From positions 1 to 34,078 of the forward strand of contig DAOVYW010000001.1 of the NCBI GenBank assembly GCA_030635415.1: a stretch of 34,078 bases of DNA. Reading direction: 5' to 3'. Origin of the DNA: Candidatus Firestoneibacteriota bacterium (lineage in GTDB: Bacteria > Oederibacteriota > JAAXVQ01 > JAUVAV01). Under the pieces are notes generated by a model. That model was not told the origin of the DNA and did not search any database. It saw nothing but the letters and a program-made list of their open reading frames with translations. A program made the position numbers and the translations under genes. Of this stretch, positions 15,601 to 23,564 are shown piece after piece; position 1 is the first letter of the stretch; the number at the start of each line of letters is the position of its first letter.

Positions 15601-18212
15601 TTCCCGGTGATAAAGCCCAAGTACGTTTTCCCGTGCCCGGACAGGGACGGGTGTTGTATTCTTTGGAGCGGGGAAATGAGGTTTTGAAAACCTGGTGGGA
15701 GGAGATTAAAAAAGGTCAAACGGAATGCGTACGTAACATTACGATCAGCAAACGTATGCTGCCCACGACCTATCTCAGCGTATCGATTTTGCAACCGCAC
15801 GCGCAAACCCGCAATGACCTGTCGATGCGGCTATACGGGGTGATTCCCTTGCAGGTGGAAGAACCCGGGACCCGCAAGCCTATTCAAATTAAGATGAAAG
15901 ACGAGCTCAAACCGGGAGAGACATTTTCCATTGAGCTGCAAAGCGAAGATCAATCCGCCTATCAGGCTACCGTAGCGGTCGTGGATGTCGGAGTATTGGA
16001 TTTAACCGGATTTCAAAGCCCGGATCCATGGGAACATTTTTTTCAAAAAATGCGTCTGGGAGTCTCGACCTTTGATTTATACGCTTTCGTGATAGGCGCT
16101 AATAAGAGCGATATTGCCAAGCTTTTTGCTATCGGCGGAGGCGGACCGCTGGCGAGCCAACAAAGCATAATCCGCGCCCAACGCTTTAAACCGGTGGCGC
16201 TGTTTAAAGGACCCTGCAAGTCAAACCCACAAGGTAAAATCGAGGTTGAATTTAAAATGCCGAATTACATCGGAGCGGTTCGCGTAATGGCGGTTGCCGC
16301 TAAAAAGCAAGCCTATGGGTTTGCTGATAAAACTGTGCCGGTCCGCAAAGCCCTGATGGTTCAACCGACCATACCGCGGGTGTTGGGCCCGGCAGAGAAA
16401 TTCATCCTGCCGGTGAATGTGATTACCATGCGAGACGGGGTGGGTGAAATTGAACTTAGGCTTGAAACCCAAGGCCCGCTGGAGGTAGAAGGCGAGCCGG
16501 TGAAAATCCTTCGTTTGCCTAAAGCCGCGGATAAAATGATTTATTTCAAAATCAAAACCAAACCAGCTGTGGGCCCGGCCAGTATTTGGGTGAAGGCCAA
16601 AGCCAAGAAATTTTCAGCTGAATCAAAAACGGAAATAGCGGTCAGACCTTCTGCGCCCCGTAGTTCTAAAACCGAGACGCAGGTTGTCAAACGAGGCGCG
16701 AGTATTAACCTGGCGATTCCCAATGGGGGAATCCGGGGAACTAATCGGGCGAGTATTACTATTCAACGTTTGCCCAGCCTGGATTTGGGAAAGCGCTTGG
16801 AGTGGTTGATTCGTTATCCCTATGGTTGTATTGAACAGACAGTCTCGTCTGTTTTTCCGCAATTGTATTTAAAATCGTTTTTAGCGGATAAAACGCAGAA
16901 AAGTAAAAAAATTGATAAAAACATCCAAAAGGGAATTGACCGTCTGCGAAAATTCAGTCTCCCTTCCGGCGGTTTTTCTTCCTGGCCGGGCGGCACTCGC
17001 AGTTATGGATGGGGGACTAATTATGCCGGTCATTTTCTACTGGAAGCCGAAAAAAAAGGCTACCCGGTTCCGAAAACCATGTTGGAAAAATGGAAAAAAT
17101 TCCAGCATTCCCAGGCCTTAAAGGCGGTGGGAACGGTAAAAGAGCGGGTGTATCGGGTTTATTTGCTGGCGTTAGCCGGAGAACCCGCTCAGGGCCCCAT
17201 GAATTTGCTTAAAGAGAATAATTTAAAAGCTATGGATAATGCGGAACAATGGCTTTTAGCTGCCGCTTATTACTTGTCCGGGTCGTCCCCGGTTGCCGGG
17301 GAAATAGCCGGTAAGGCAGGATTTGAAGTTAAAGATTACCGTGAGACCGGCAATACACTTGGTTCCGGCGTGCGCGATCGTGCGATTATCCTGGAAACCC
17401 TGGTTTTGATGAAAAAAATGGACGCGGCTTTTGAAATGTTTGAAAATGTGGGTGAATCATTGTCCAGCGCCGCTTGGTACTCCACCCAAACCACGGCCTA
17501 TAGCCTGTTGGCGATGGGGAAATATTTGCAGGCGATGGAGGCGGATTATGGCAAGAAAAAGCCAAGGTTGATGGGACAGATTGTTCTGCCGAATGATCGC
17601 CGCGTACCATTTGATACTACGAACTTGATTTTTCGACAGACCGTCACTCAAGGATTCGGACAAAACGCGAAAATCGTTATCGCTTCCGGTACGACGCAGG
17701 ATAAGGTTTATGTCACGCTTAATTGGGACGGTATTCCTTTAATGTCCGGAGCAGAAGCGGTGGTAAAAGACCGCCTATCTTTGCAAACCCAATGGATTGA
17801 CGAGCGAGGCGCTCCTCTGGATGAGTCGGCGCTCAAGCAGGGCACTAGTTTTTACGGGCGCATTACAGTGCGCCGGGACCATGCCTGGCGGGATCAGGTT
17901 TTGGAAAATATAGCGCTGGTTCAAATTATGCCGTCCGGCTGGGAAATTGAAAATTTGCGCTTAACCGGCGAACCATTGCCGGTATGGCTGGCTAAGAAAA
18001 ACCTGGGCCAGGAAGACTACCTGGACATTCGTGACGATCGCGTGATGTGGTTTTTCACCATGGGCAAATACCAAGACCGCTCCGAGTTTGTCGTGAAAAT
18101 CAATACTATTACCGCGGGAGATTTTGTTTTACCGGCAACGCAGGTGGAAGCTATGTATGACATCGACTATAAGGCCACTCAACCGGGAAAAAGGGTGAAA
18201 GTAGTGCAATAA
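12696..18212 (+). CDS. bacterial alpha-2-macroglobulin lipoprotein with thioester motif (YfhM-like)
   Basis: A very large (1838-residue) envelope protein that traps proteases in the periplasm. The start at 12696 is chosen because it gives a lipoprotein signal, LFLAGC with lipidated C20 and Ala at +2 (outer-membrane retention expected), follows AAGGGGG and lies downstream of the promoter. The reading frame is open back to about 12507, but that part is not protein-like. The N-terminal half is a series of macroglobulin beta-domains. A Trp-rich RWWWWE segment is at 875-880. The thioester site GCIEQ (C1378, Q1381; bases 16827-16838) is intact, so it should bond covalently to attacked substrates. 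An alpha-helical thioester domain follows, then a C-terminal macroglobulin domain. It is followed after 30 bases by PBP1C, the same pairing as E. coli yfhM-pbpC, where damage control accompanies wall synthesis. Confidence 0.93.
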   Translation: MKKSTFCHSILAVMLFLAGCAQKTTEKFDQPGVRPVSLEQAQVVIGLPGRYISYTSPLKFIFAKEIVGPNAVGQADGRQIISFKPAISGKAVWISRSDLEFQPDAAMKKFTSYTGTLHLDNLLDDPAVKPIEFMFDSMGNEVVEFEGEFKLESQEEPKQFRYQGNIRFTNEVKKTTLEQALKMKSGTGAVALQIDGPAEGRDFTFASPALAQGRKSKYYTLMLDSKLLATAADSRKKIALQAGKRFEVENIEILKSDDQAGLVTHFTDYLSREQSPDGFVRVSPYVKVQLKSIDRKLYIRGDFAYNQAYEVEVLAGIKNRWDETLKKTYGTTLTFEDMKPSLRFKNPGVFLTSENNNKITFETLNVKEVRVEVIKVFANNLGQFLQSESLHSRYATTTYHRNRYACRKVGVTVAEEKIYIGEKKNAVLVHALDLKKILSQEARGLFIVKLWFDKDGMLYENEDERKSAARDYWEDYYTNPYKEGYRHQAGTAAIQIIVSDIGLTVKQAHERYYVFANHLKNTEPLANVKVRLMSPQHQVVGAGRTNSQGVVEIDNVKTEVFYVEGEWQDQRSVVKLSEMAWNLSGFAIAGVEGGAGKNRAFIYTDRGVYRPGDAIHMSVLVRNREGSFPKNHPVTLKFYNPKNQMAAEKTSRQAEDGFYYFPLKTESTDMTGNWRVEIIAGGSTLHKEIKVETVIPNRLKVNLEPAVKSIGPTDKQLVLALSSTYLFGAPAAELQAKMKGVVGEEVKTFSRFPNFCFTHEGIEYHPYYTEIYSGHLDDTGTRQVVWRLPDFGEAPSGLVLYIDAKVFEQGGRFTQQQTRVPVNPYTHYIGLEKMESDYGYFRIPNDYAAKVVLVTPQGKPVAGQNLKYRIYRNERWWWWEYREARNRRLKFKTHNATDLVKEGTLVTSTRPMKLKIPLEERGEYLLEVQHGEAGHTAGYFFHASRWGGDIRAKEDAGNVVIKTDKEKYFPGDKAQVRFPVPGQGRVLYSLERGNEVLKTWWEEIKKGQTECVRNITISKRMLPTTYLSVSILQPHAQTRNDLSMRLYGVIPLQVEEPGTRKPIQIKMKDELKPGETFSIELQSEDQSAYQATVAVVDVGVLDLTGFQSPDPWEHFFQKMRLGVSTFDLYAFVIGANKSDIAKLFAIGGGGPLASQQSIIRAQRFKPVALFKGPCKSNPQGKIEVEFKMPNYIGAVRVMAVAAKKQAYGFADKTVPVRKALMVQPTIPRVLGPAEKFILPVNVITMRDGVGEIELRLETQGPLEVEGEPVKILRLPKAADKMIYFKIKTKPAVGPASIWVKAKAKKFSAESKTEIAVRPSAPRSSKTETQVVKRGASINLAIPNGGIRGTNRASITIQRLPSLDLGKRLEWLIRYPYGCIEQTVSSVFPQLYLKSFLADKTQKSKKIDKNIQKGIDRLRKFSLPSGGFSSWPGGTRSYGWGTNYAGHFLLEAEKKGYPVPKTMLEKWKKFQHSQALKAVGTVKERVYRVYLLALAGEPAQGPMNLLKENNLKAMDNAEQWLLAAAYYLSGSSPVAGEIAGKAGFEVKDYRETGNTLGSGVRDRAIILETLVLMKKMDAAFEMFENVGESLSSAAWYSTQTTAYSLLAMGKYLQAMEADYGKKKPRLMGQIVLPNDRRVPFDTTNLIFRQTVTQGFGQNAKIVIASGTTQDKVYVTLNWDGIPLMSGAEAVVKDRLSLQTQWIDERGAPLDESALKQGTSFYGRITVRRDHAWRDQVLENIALVQIMPSGWEIENLRLTGEPLPVWLAKKNLGQEDYLDIRDDRVMWFFTMGKYQDRSEFVVKINTITAGDFVLPATQVEAMYDIDYKATQPGKRVKVVQ

Positions 18213-18242
18213 GATCGGTTGGGAAGATGCCGGAGCGTTATT

Positions 18243-20657
18243 ATGCGGATGCCGGGAAAACTGTCGGCATTAAGGCGGAGAGTGCAGGGCCAACAGCTTG
18301 GTCTGATAAAAAAATGGAGAAACATACCCCACGGTATACGCTGGATCATGGGTATGGCGGCGGCGGGTATTTTTTGTTACGTGGTTATTCCGGTGCCAAA
18401 CCCGCTTTTTCCCAAAGATTACAGCCATGTAATCTTTGATGAAAGCCAGAAAATATTGCGGGTATTCTTAAATACTCAAGAACAATGGATACTGCCGCCG
18501 GATCCTCGAAAAGCCATTCCCCATAAATTAAAACAAGCGGTACTGAGCTATGAAGATAAAGATTTTTACCGCCATCGGGGAATCAGCCCTTCAGCGCTTA
18601 TGCGCGCGTTTTACCTGAACCTTCGCTATAAAAAAGTCATGAGCGGGGCGAGTACGCTTACTATGCAAGTGGCGCGCATGATGACTCCCAAATCCCGCAC
18701 CTACCCGAATAAACTATTGGAAATGGCCCAAACTCTAAAAATTGAAACCCACTACAGCAAGGATGAAATTCTCCGTTTATATTTAGACCATGCTCCTTAT
18801 GGCGGGAATATCAGAGGCTATCAAGCCGCGGCCTGGAAATACTTCGGCAAATCCGCGGAAGCATTAACCTGGGCAGAGGCTGCCACCCTGGCAGTGTTGC
18901 CAAACTCACCCGCCTTGATAACGCCGGTGGTTAACCGTCAAAAGTTAATCCGCAAACGAAATGTGGTATTGAAAACACTTTGGCGGCAAAAACATATAAA
19001 TCAATCCGCTTATGAGCTGGCCAGGGCTGAGCCGGCTCCGGGCAAAATATTACACTTCCCGGTAGCAGCGCCCCACGCCACCCGCTGGTTGATGAAGCGG
19101 CAGCCGGGGACTTTCAGAATCGAAACGACCTTGAATCGGGACATCCAGGCATTGTGCCGCGAAATTGTACGAAGACATACTTTGTATTTGCGACCTTATG
19201 GTATTAAGAACATTTGTTTGTTAGCGGCGGAAACTAAAACCGGTAAAGTTCGCGCCTATATTGGATCCCAGGATTTTCATGACCATAGTACGCAAGGCAA
19301 AGTGGATGGGGTACAGGCTCCCCGGTCTTCCGGCTCAATTTTAAAGCCGTTTTTATATGCTTTGGCGATGGATGAGGGGTTACTGTTACCGGATATGCAA
19401 ATGAAGGATATCCCCACACATTTTAAAGGGTTTTCTCCGCAAAATTACACGAAAATATTTCAGGGCGTAGTATCCGCCCGTGAAGCCCTGATTAAATCCC
19501 TTAATGTACCCGCAGTTCGTTTGCTGAATTATTATGGAGTATATTCATTCTGCTTTTTTTTGAAGAGCAGCGGAGTGCGCACCCTGTTTCGTGCGGCGGA
19601 GGAGTATGGTTTGGCATTGATTTTAGGTGGGGCGGAAGTGACCTTATGGGATATGGTTGCGCTCTACCGTGGCTTGGGACAGCAGGGACGATTTCAGCCA
19701 TTGCAGCTTCTAAAGGATGGGAGCAGGAGCAAGGCCGGGCCTGGTCAGTTAATCCATCCCGCTTCGTGTCATCTGGTGTTGGACATACTCAAAGCAGTGA
19801 AAAGGCCGGGGAGTGAATATTATTGGGAGCAATTTAATAATCAACGTCCGATCGCCTGGAAAACCGGAACCAGCTATGGCAGCCGGGATGCCTGGGCAAT
19901 TGGTACGAGTCCGCAGTGGACAATAGGTGTATGGGTGGGGAATTTCACGGGAGAAGGCAATGCGAATTTGTCAGGCGCGCGCTGTGCCGGGCCATTGTTG
20001 TTTGACTGTTTTAATGCCTTGCCCCATAAGCCGGGAAAAACCTGGTTTGAAGAACCGGTTAATCAATTCACCAGTTGCGAAATTTGCCGGCATACCGGAT
20101 TTATGGCGGCAGAAAATTGTCCGGATACTAAAATGATGCTTATTCCCTGGCACCATAAGCCTTTCCGGCGCTGTCCGTACCATAAAGTATACTATATGGA
20201 TAAAAATAAAACCCACACAGTTTGTTCACGTTGTTGGGACTCAAATAACCACTCCAAAGAAGTGCGGTTAGTCTATCCGCCGAATATTATGCATTTTATG
20301 CGCAAACAAGGGCACAGAATTAGTAAAATCCCGCCGCACAACCCTAAATGTCCGTCAATTAATACCGACCAAGCCATGGATGTAGTATATCCTTTGGAAA
20401 GAGCTAAAATCTGGATACCTCGCGGTTTGGATGAGAAATTACAAAAACTCATTATTCAAGTGACCCACCGTGATCGTCAATGCCGGATATTTTGGTATCT
20501 GGATGGGAAATATATTGGTGAGACCAGGGACCGGCATGATAAAGCTATTCAGACTACTACCGGTTGGCATACAGTGGAAGTTGTTGATGAAAATGGGGAA
20601 CAGATTAAACGGCGTTTTCAAATCGTCATCCGCGGCAAAAATGCGGAATCAAAATAA
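18243..20657 (+). CDS. pbpC: penicillin-binding protein 1C (bifunctional transglycosylase/transpeptidase)
   Basis: A class A PBP of 804 residues that polymerises glycan strands and carries a transpeptidase fold, anchored by one membrane segment (about 32-52). In the glycosyltransferase domain the catalytic E104 is in SYEDKDFYRHRG, followed by GASTLTMQVAR and the membrane-proximal helices. The transpeptidase domain has SxxK in SSGSILKPF (S365), SLN at 419-421 and KTG at 540-542. A cysteine-rich linker (CEIC, CSRC and single Cys at about 612-664) and a C-terminal BiPBP_C-like beta domain (about 710-800) are typical of PBP1C. I place the start at the ATG at 18243, seven bases after GGAG. A TTG at 18219 in frame has weaker support. 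It is co-transcribed with the alpha-2-macroglobulin gene. Confidence 0.95.
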   Translation: MRMPGKLSALRRRVQGQQLGLIKKWRNIPHGIRWIMGMAAAGIFCYVVIPVPNPLFPKDYSHVIFDESQKILRVFLNTQEQWILPPDPRKAIPHKLKQAVLSYEDKDFYRHRGISPSALMRAFYLNLRYKKVMSGASTLTMQVARMMTPKSRTYPNKLLEMAQTLKIETHYSKDEILRLYLDHAPYGGNIRGYQAAAWKYFGKSAEALTWAEAATLAVLPNSPALITPVVNRQKLIRKRNVVLKTLWRQKHINQSAYELARAEPAPGKILHFPVAAPHATRWLMKRQPGTFRIETTLNRDIQALCREIVRRHTLYLRPYGIKNICLLAAETKTGKVRAYIGSQDFHDHSTQGKVDGVQAPRSSGSILKPFLYALAMDEGLLLPDMQMKDIPTHFKGFSPQNYTKIFQGVVSAREALIKSLNVPAVRLLNYYGVYSFCFFLKSSGVRTLFRAAEEYGLALILGGAEVTLWDMVALYRGLGQQGRFQPLQLLKDGSRSKAGPGQLIHPASCHLVLDILKAVKRPGSEYYWEQFNNQRPIAWKTGTSYGSRDAWAIGTSPQWTIGVWVGNFTGEGNANLSGARCAGPLLFDCFNALPHKPGKTWFEEPVNQFTSCEICRHTGFMAAENCPDTKMMLIPWHHKPFRRCPYHKVYYMDKNKTHTVCSRCWDSNNHSKEVRLVYPPNIMHFMRKQGHRISKIPPHNPKCPSINTDQAMDVVYPLERAKIWIPRGLDEKLQKLIIQVTHRDRQCRIFWYLDGKYIGETRDRHDKAIQTTTGWHTVEVVDENGEQIKRRFQIVIRGKNAESK

Positions 20658-20703
20658 AAGCGCCTCCACCCCGGCTATATCATTGGGGCAGGTTTGGAAA
20701 TGA

Positions 20704-20724
20704 GGGCAGGTTTGGAACCTGCCC
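20704..20724. terminator. hairpin between convergent genes (possible terminator)
   Basis: GGGCAGGTT (20704-20712) and AACCTGCCC (20716-20724) form a perfect 9-bp stem with a 3-base loop, directly abutting the lipoprotein stop codon. No T-tract follows. A partial second copy (GGGGCAGGTTTGGAA) lies at 20685, so this may be part of a repeat element. Confidence 0.4.
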
Positions 20725-21684
20725 CTACGGTTTGGTATTTAGTCGATAGGCGAGTTGATAAAGAACAGGTTCAGCGAAGTTAACCACAGCATCTCCGCTG
20801 GTGTCACGACCGTAAGCTTTCAGTAAATCGGCGAGAAGAAAATTTCTTGATTGGATAGTCATGCCCCTCATTCCCAAGGAGTAGTAAATCGCGAGTCTAT
20901 AGTTCATCTCAATTATTTGCTCTGTGAGGCTGCCGGCGCCGGCCTTCAGTACGGCTTTGGGAATATCGGGACGGCGATGTTTGTTTTCTACAGAAGCGAG
21001 CAGATCGGACTCCGTAAGCTTCTCCAGGTAGAATGCTATTTTGTCGATTTTATTCGCTATGTAAAATTCCGTCTGAAAAGGGCCGGGATTCTTTCCTCTA
21101 AACTTTATATCCAAATAATTTAGTGCAAATTTATATGAACAATAATATTCACAAGGGGGCAACGCTTTGGAATTTTTTTTATCACACTGCCATGTTTTTT
21201 CGATCCCGTCCCGAAATTCGTCCTCGCCATATACGCCGGCAAGGATCACTGCCGGCTGCGAGGGGATTTTTCCGGTAGGGGAGCATTCCGCGATGTCAAA
21301 AGCCTTTTGCAAGTGCTTCAACAGTAACCGTTTTTCAAGCGATAACAGCTTTCCCACCTGCTCACTTGATAAAACCGGGTGCTCCCCCGGAGAGTGGGTG
21401 AGCAGTCCGGAAAGTGACATCCCAGCGGTATTTTCATTATGCCTTGGATGGGTTTCGTGAACATCCGGGGAGGAAGCACAAGCGACAAGCAAAAGGGTAC
21501 TAATAAGAAGAACAAGACAGGAGCGAATGTGATCCCGGGCGGCAGCAGTTGTTCGGATATATCCGCTGGTCGTGTATTCCGCGCTTGTCCGGGCGTTTTT
21601 GTGAGCGGAATGCGTCCCGGTAGTGTCATCCGGATTTGTTAATGTTAGTTGCTTGGTTCGACCATGACAGGTAAGGGTTGACAT
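20725..21684 (-). CDS. putative lipoprotein or membrane-anchored protein of unknown function
   Basis: A 319-residue protein whose start at 21684 is set by an excellent site (AAGGGAGGTCATATG). The open frame continues further upstream without support. The N-terminus is odd: about 55 polar residues rich in Thr, His and Arg precede a hydrophobic run (CLVLLISTLLLVAC) ending in a lipobox-like LVAC with C69. Normal lipoprotein signals are 15-30 residues, so this is either an extended signal or a single membrane anchor. The rest is helical, with six cysteines at about 130-185 (AECSP, WQCDKK, PPCEYYCSYKF among them). Residues 230-319 are helical (EQIIEMNYRLAIYYSLGMRG). No family recognised. It lies convergent to pbpC, alone on its strand. 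Confidence 0.6.
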   Translation of the reverse strand: MSTLTCHGRTKQLTLTNPDDTTGTHSAHKNARTSAEYTTSGYIRTTAAARDHIRSCLVLLISTLLLVACASSPDVHETHPRHNENTAGMSLSGLLTHSPGEHPVLSSEQVGKLLSLEKRLLLKHLQKAFDIAECSPTGKIPSQPAVILAGVYGEDEFRDGIEKTWQCDKKNSKALPPCEYYCSYKFALNYLDIKFRGKNPGPFQTEFYIANKIDKIAFYLEKLTESDLLASVENKHRRPDIPKAVLKAGAGSLTEQIIEMNYRLAIYYSLGMRGMTIQSRNFLLADLLKAYGRDTSGDAVVNFAEPVLYQLAYRLNTKP

Positions 21685-21926
21685 ATGACCTCCCTTATAA
21701 AATTTATGGTATAAGAATATTAGTCTGCCCGCCCCTTGCCATCCGGGAGAGCAGCTCCTTTGACGCAATGCCCGTCGACAAGGTGTTGGAAAGGATATGG
21801 TCCGATTGATAGTAATTTCTATTTCCAAATAAATATATCATTTCTGCCCAAAAGCATCAATGCTTTATTCCGCGCCGGTTGCGGCTTACAGAAGTAAAAA
21901 TTATCAAATTATATTTAAGGAGACAG

Positions 21927-21959
21927 ATGAATCAGATTGCTTTTCCTTGGGCGTGTTAG
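21927..21959 (+). pseudogene. 10-codon ORF with strong ribosome binding site (gene-start remnant or leader peptide)
   Basis: AAGGAG at a good distance precedes an ATG encoding MNQIAFPWAC, then TAG. No gene on this strand follows for more than 2.7 kb, and a palindromic repeat begins 30 bases later. It may be the start of a gene lost when the repeat inserted. It may also be chance. Confidence 0.2.
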
Positions 21960-21988
21960 CTGACCCCGTGAAATGAAAACCTCTTTTA

Positions 21989-22105
21989 CTGTCTTTGCGA
22001 GGAGCAACAGCGACGAAGCAATCTCGATTTTATAAGGATAAAATCAGATTGCCACGCTCCCTACGGTCGCTCGCAATGACTTCTTAGGGGATTTGGCAGC
22101 AGAAT
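21989..22105. repeat. palindromic intergenic repeat, copy 3
   Basis: Bases 21989-22080 match the core of copy 1 closely (GACGAAGCAATCTCGATTTT, TATAAGGAT, CTCCCTACGGTCGCTCGCAA), with a handful of substitutions. The outer arms have decayed: the right end keeps GCAGCAGAAT, while the left end no longer has its complement. Confidence 0.8.
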
Positions 22106-22136
22106 CTTATCTTAAGACCGTCCCACATAAACTTGC

Positions 22137-22694
22137 TTAATTTTCCAGAGAGAAAACATAGGGAATACGAATTTTAACCGGTGCGTTTTGGTCCATAATT
22201 CTGGCCGGTTTAAAGCTTGATTTTTTTAGAGCCGCCATGGCAGCCTGGTCAAAATGCTTGCCGCCACTTTTCAAAACCCGTACCTGCCGCACCAAACCTT
22301 GGGCATCAATATAGGCTTCCAGGATTACCCGGCTGGTTCGGCCGGATTTCCGGGCTTTTTCCGGGTAAACCGGGATAACCCGGGTTTTAAAAACCGGAAG
22401 CAGTTCAACTTTATAAAAAGGCAGGAATATTTGTTTTTTCGGCGCCGGAGGGAGGGAGGCTTTTTGTTCGACTATCTCTTCAGCCGGCGCATCATCGGTT
22501 TTTTTCACGATTTCACGGGGCTTAGGAGGAGCAGGGATATCTTCCGAAAAGTCCATCAATTCAATCGTGGTTTGCAGAGGCCGGAGACGGTTGCCCGGGA
22601 CATGCATTTTAAAAGCAAAGAGCAAACTTAGGTGAATTGCCGCCGAGACGACCAGGGTAATCCGCAGCTTGTTTTCATAATTCCACCTAGTCAT
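22137..22694 (-). CDS. tonB: TonB energy-transducing protein
   Basis: Spans the periplasm and passes proton-motive energy from ExbB/ExbD to outer-membrane receptors. At 185 residues it has one N-terminal membrane segment (about 11-28) carrying S17 and H21 in SAAIHLSLL, the conserved Ser/His pair of TonB. A short Pro/Lys/Glu-rich periplasmic spacer follows (about 53-95), then the TonB C-terminal domain (about 103-185) with YPEKARKSGRTSRVILEAYID and AALKKSSFKPA. Its start overlaps the end of the upstream exbD by 8 bases, which implies coupled translation. The short spacer is at the lower end for TonB. The operon is on the same strand as the TonB-dependent receptor but 13 kb away. Confidence 0.92.
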   Translation of the reverse strand: MTRWNYENKLRITLVVSAAIHLSLLFAFKMHVPGNRLRPLQTTIELMDFSEDIPAPPKPREIVKKTDDAPAEEIVEQKASLPPAPKKQIFLPFYKVELLPVFKTRVIPVYPEKARKSGRTSRVILEAYIDAQGLVRQVRVLKSGGKHFDQAAMAALKKSSFKPARIMDQNAPVKIRIPYVFSLEN

Positions 22695-23103
22695 GAATTC
22701 CCGCTTGCGGAGCTTCCCGGCAGATCAAGGTCACTTTCTCAAAGGCCTGGGCTTTCAGAGCGGTCAGGACCTCATCGATTTTTTCGAAATCACATTCCGC
22801 GTCGGCATAGAGGGATACTTGTTCTTTAGGAAGGGAGAGCCGGGTCAGTAAAGCGGTTATGTCTTTCAGGTAACCCGGCTCCTCATTAACCGCAATATAT
22901 CCGGAAGAATCCAGATAAATCCGCGTGCCTTTTTTCACTTTGACTTCGGCCGTGTTCGGCACCTGAGGCGGAGCCACTTGCAGGGGCGGCGAGGGAGCAA
23001 GGAGTGATGACAGGAGCATGAATATCAGGAGCAGGAAAGCTATGTCCGACATACTAGCCACGGGAATGATACTCACGATACGGTAACTATTATTAAGTTT
23101 CAT
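22687..23103 (-). CDS. exbD: ExbD/TolR-family biopolymer transport protein (second copy)
   Basis: A 138-residue inner-membrane protein with one N-terminal membrane segment (about 19-36). It keeps the essential membrane aspartate, D20 in PVASMSDIAFLLLIFML, which carries protons for the ExbB-ExbD motor. The periplasmic domain follows (VKVKKGTRIYLDSSGYIAVNEE, then VSLYADAECDFEKIDEVLTALKA). It starts in an ATGA overlap with the preceding exbD (23100-23103) and overlaps tonB at its end. It differs clearly from the other ExbD outside the membrane segment, so the two are likely to work together, as in the ExbD1/ExbD2 pairs of other bacteria. Confidence 0.92.
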   Translation of the reverse strand: MKLNNSYRIVSIIPVASMSDIAFLLLIFMLLSSLLAPSPPLQVAPPQVPNTAEVKVKKGTRIYLDSSGYIAVNEEPGYLKDITALLTRLSLPKEQVSLYADAECDFEKIDEVLTALKAQAFEKVTLICREAPQAGIHD

Positions 23104-23501
23104 GGCCTCTGCTTTTTTAAGGATATTTTATCAAAGCCGTTGCGCTTAAATTGCTCGATTACCAGGACCGCGGTTTTGTATTGGCTTTTGGCATGAGCCT
23201 GGATGGCGACGAATTGGCGGTTGCGGGACACGGGTTGAGAGAGATAATCGCCTAACTCTTCCAGTGAAACCGAGTCCCCATTTAATTTAAGCGAGTTATC
23301 CCTGGAAATTCGCAGCTCAATAATTTTTTGGTCCGAAACTTTTAAAGGTGGTTTATCCTTATCCGGAAGTCTAAGCGATAATCCCGTCTCCAGGGAGAAT
23401 ACAGCCACAATCATGAAAAAGACAATAAGCAGAAAGGCAATGTCGGACATGGAGGCTACCGGGATTTCCGATGATATTTGGGCCAGACGCTTGATTTTCA
23501 T
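23100..23501 (-). CDS. exbD: ExbD/TolR-family biopolymer transport protein (first copy)
   Basis: 133 residues from the ATG at 23501, which begins MKIKRLAQIS, the normal ExbD layout. A TTG at 23546 would add 15 residues without a better ribosome binding site. The membrane segment (about 19-37, SMSDIAFLLIVFFMIVAVF) carries the proton-relaying D20. The periplasmic domain contains IIELRISRDNSLKLNGDSVSLEELGDYL and QFVAIQAHAKSQYKTAVLVIEQFKRNGF. It lies 63 bases after exbB and is coupled to the second exbD by an ATGA overlap. With ExbB it forms the inner-membrane proton channel for TonB. Confidence 0.92.
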   Translation of the reverse strand: MKIKRLAQISSEIPVASMSDIAFLLIVFFMIVAVFSLETGLSLRLPDKDKPPLKVSDQKIIELRISRDNSLKLNGDSVSLEELGDYLSQPVSRNRQFVAIQAHAKSQYKTAVLVIEQFKRNGFDKISLKKQRP

Positions 23502-23564
23502 GATGGGGCCGCCCTGGGGCCGGTCACTATTGGCAGGCCTTGACAAACGGCCGGCTTGTCACGA

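Larger units (their letters stand above)
21685..22136. other. intergenic region with short ORF and palindromic repeat
   Basis: The left part has the lipoprotein's leader. A 10-codon ORF with a strong ribosome binding site lies at 21927-21959, and repeat copy 3 occupies 21989-22105. I see nothing else. Confidence 0.55.
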
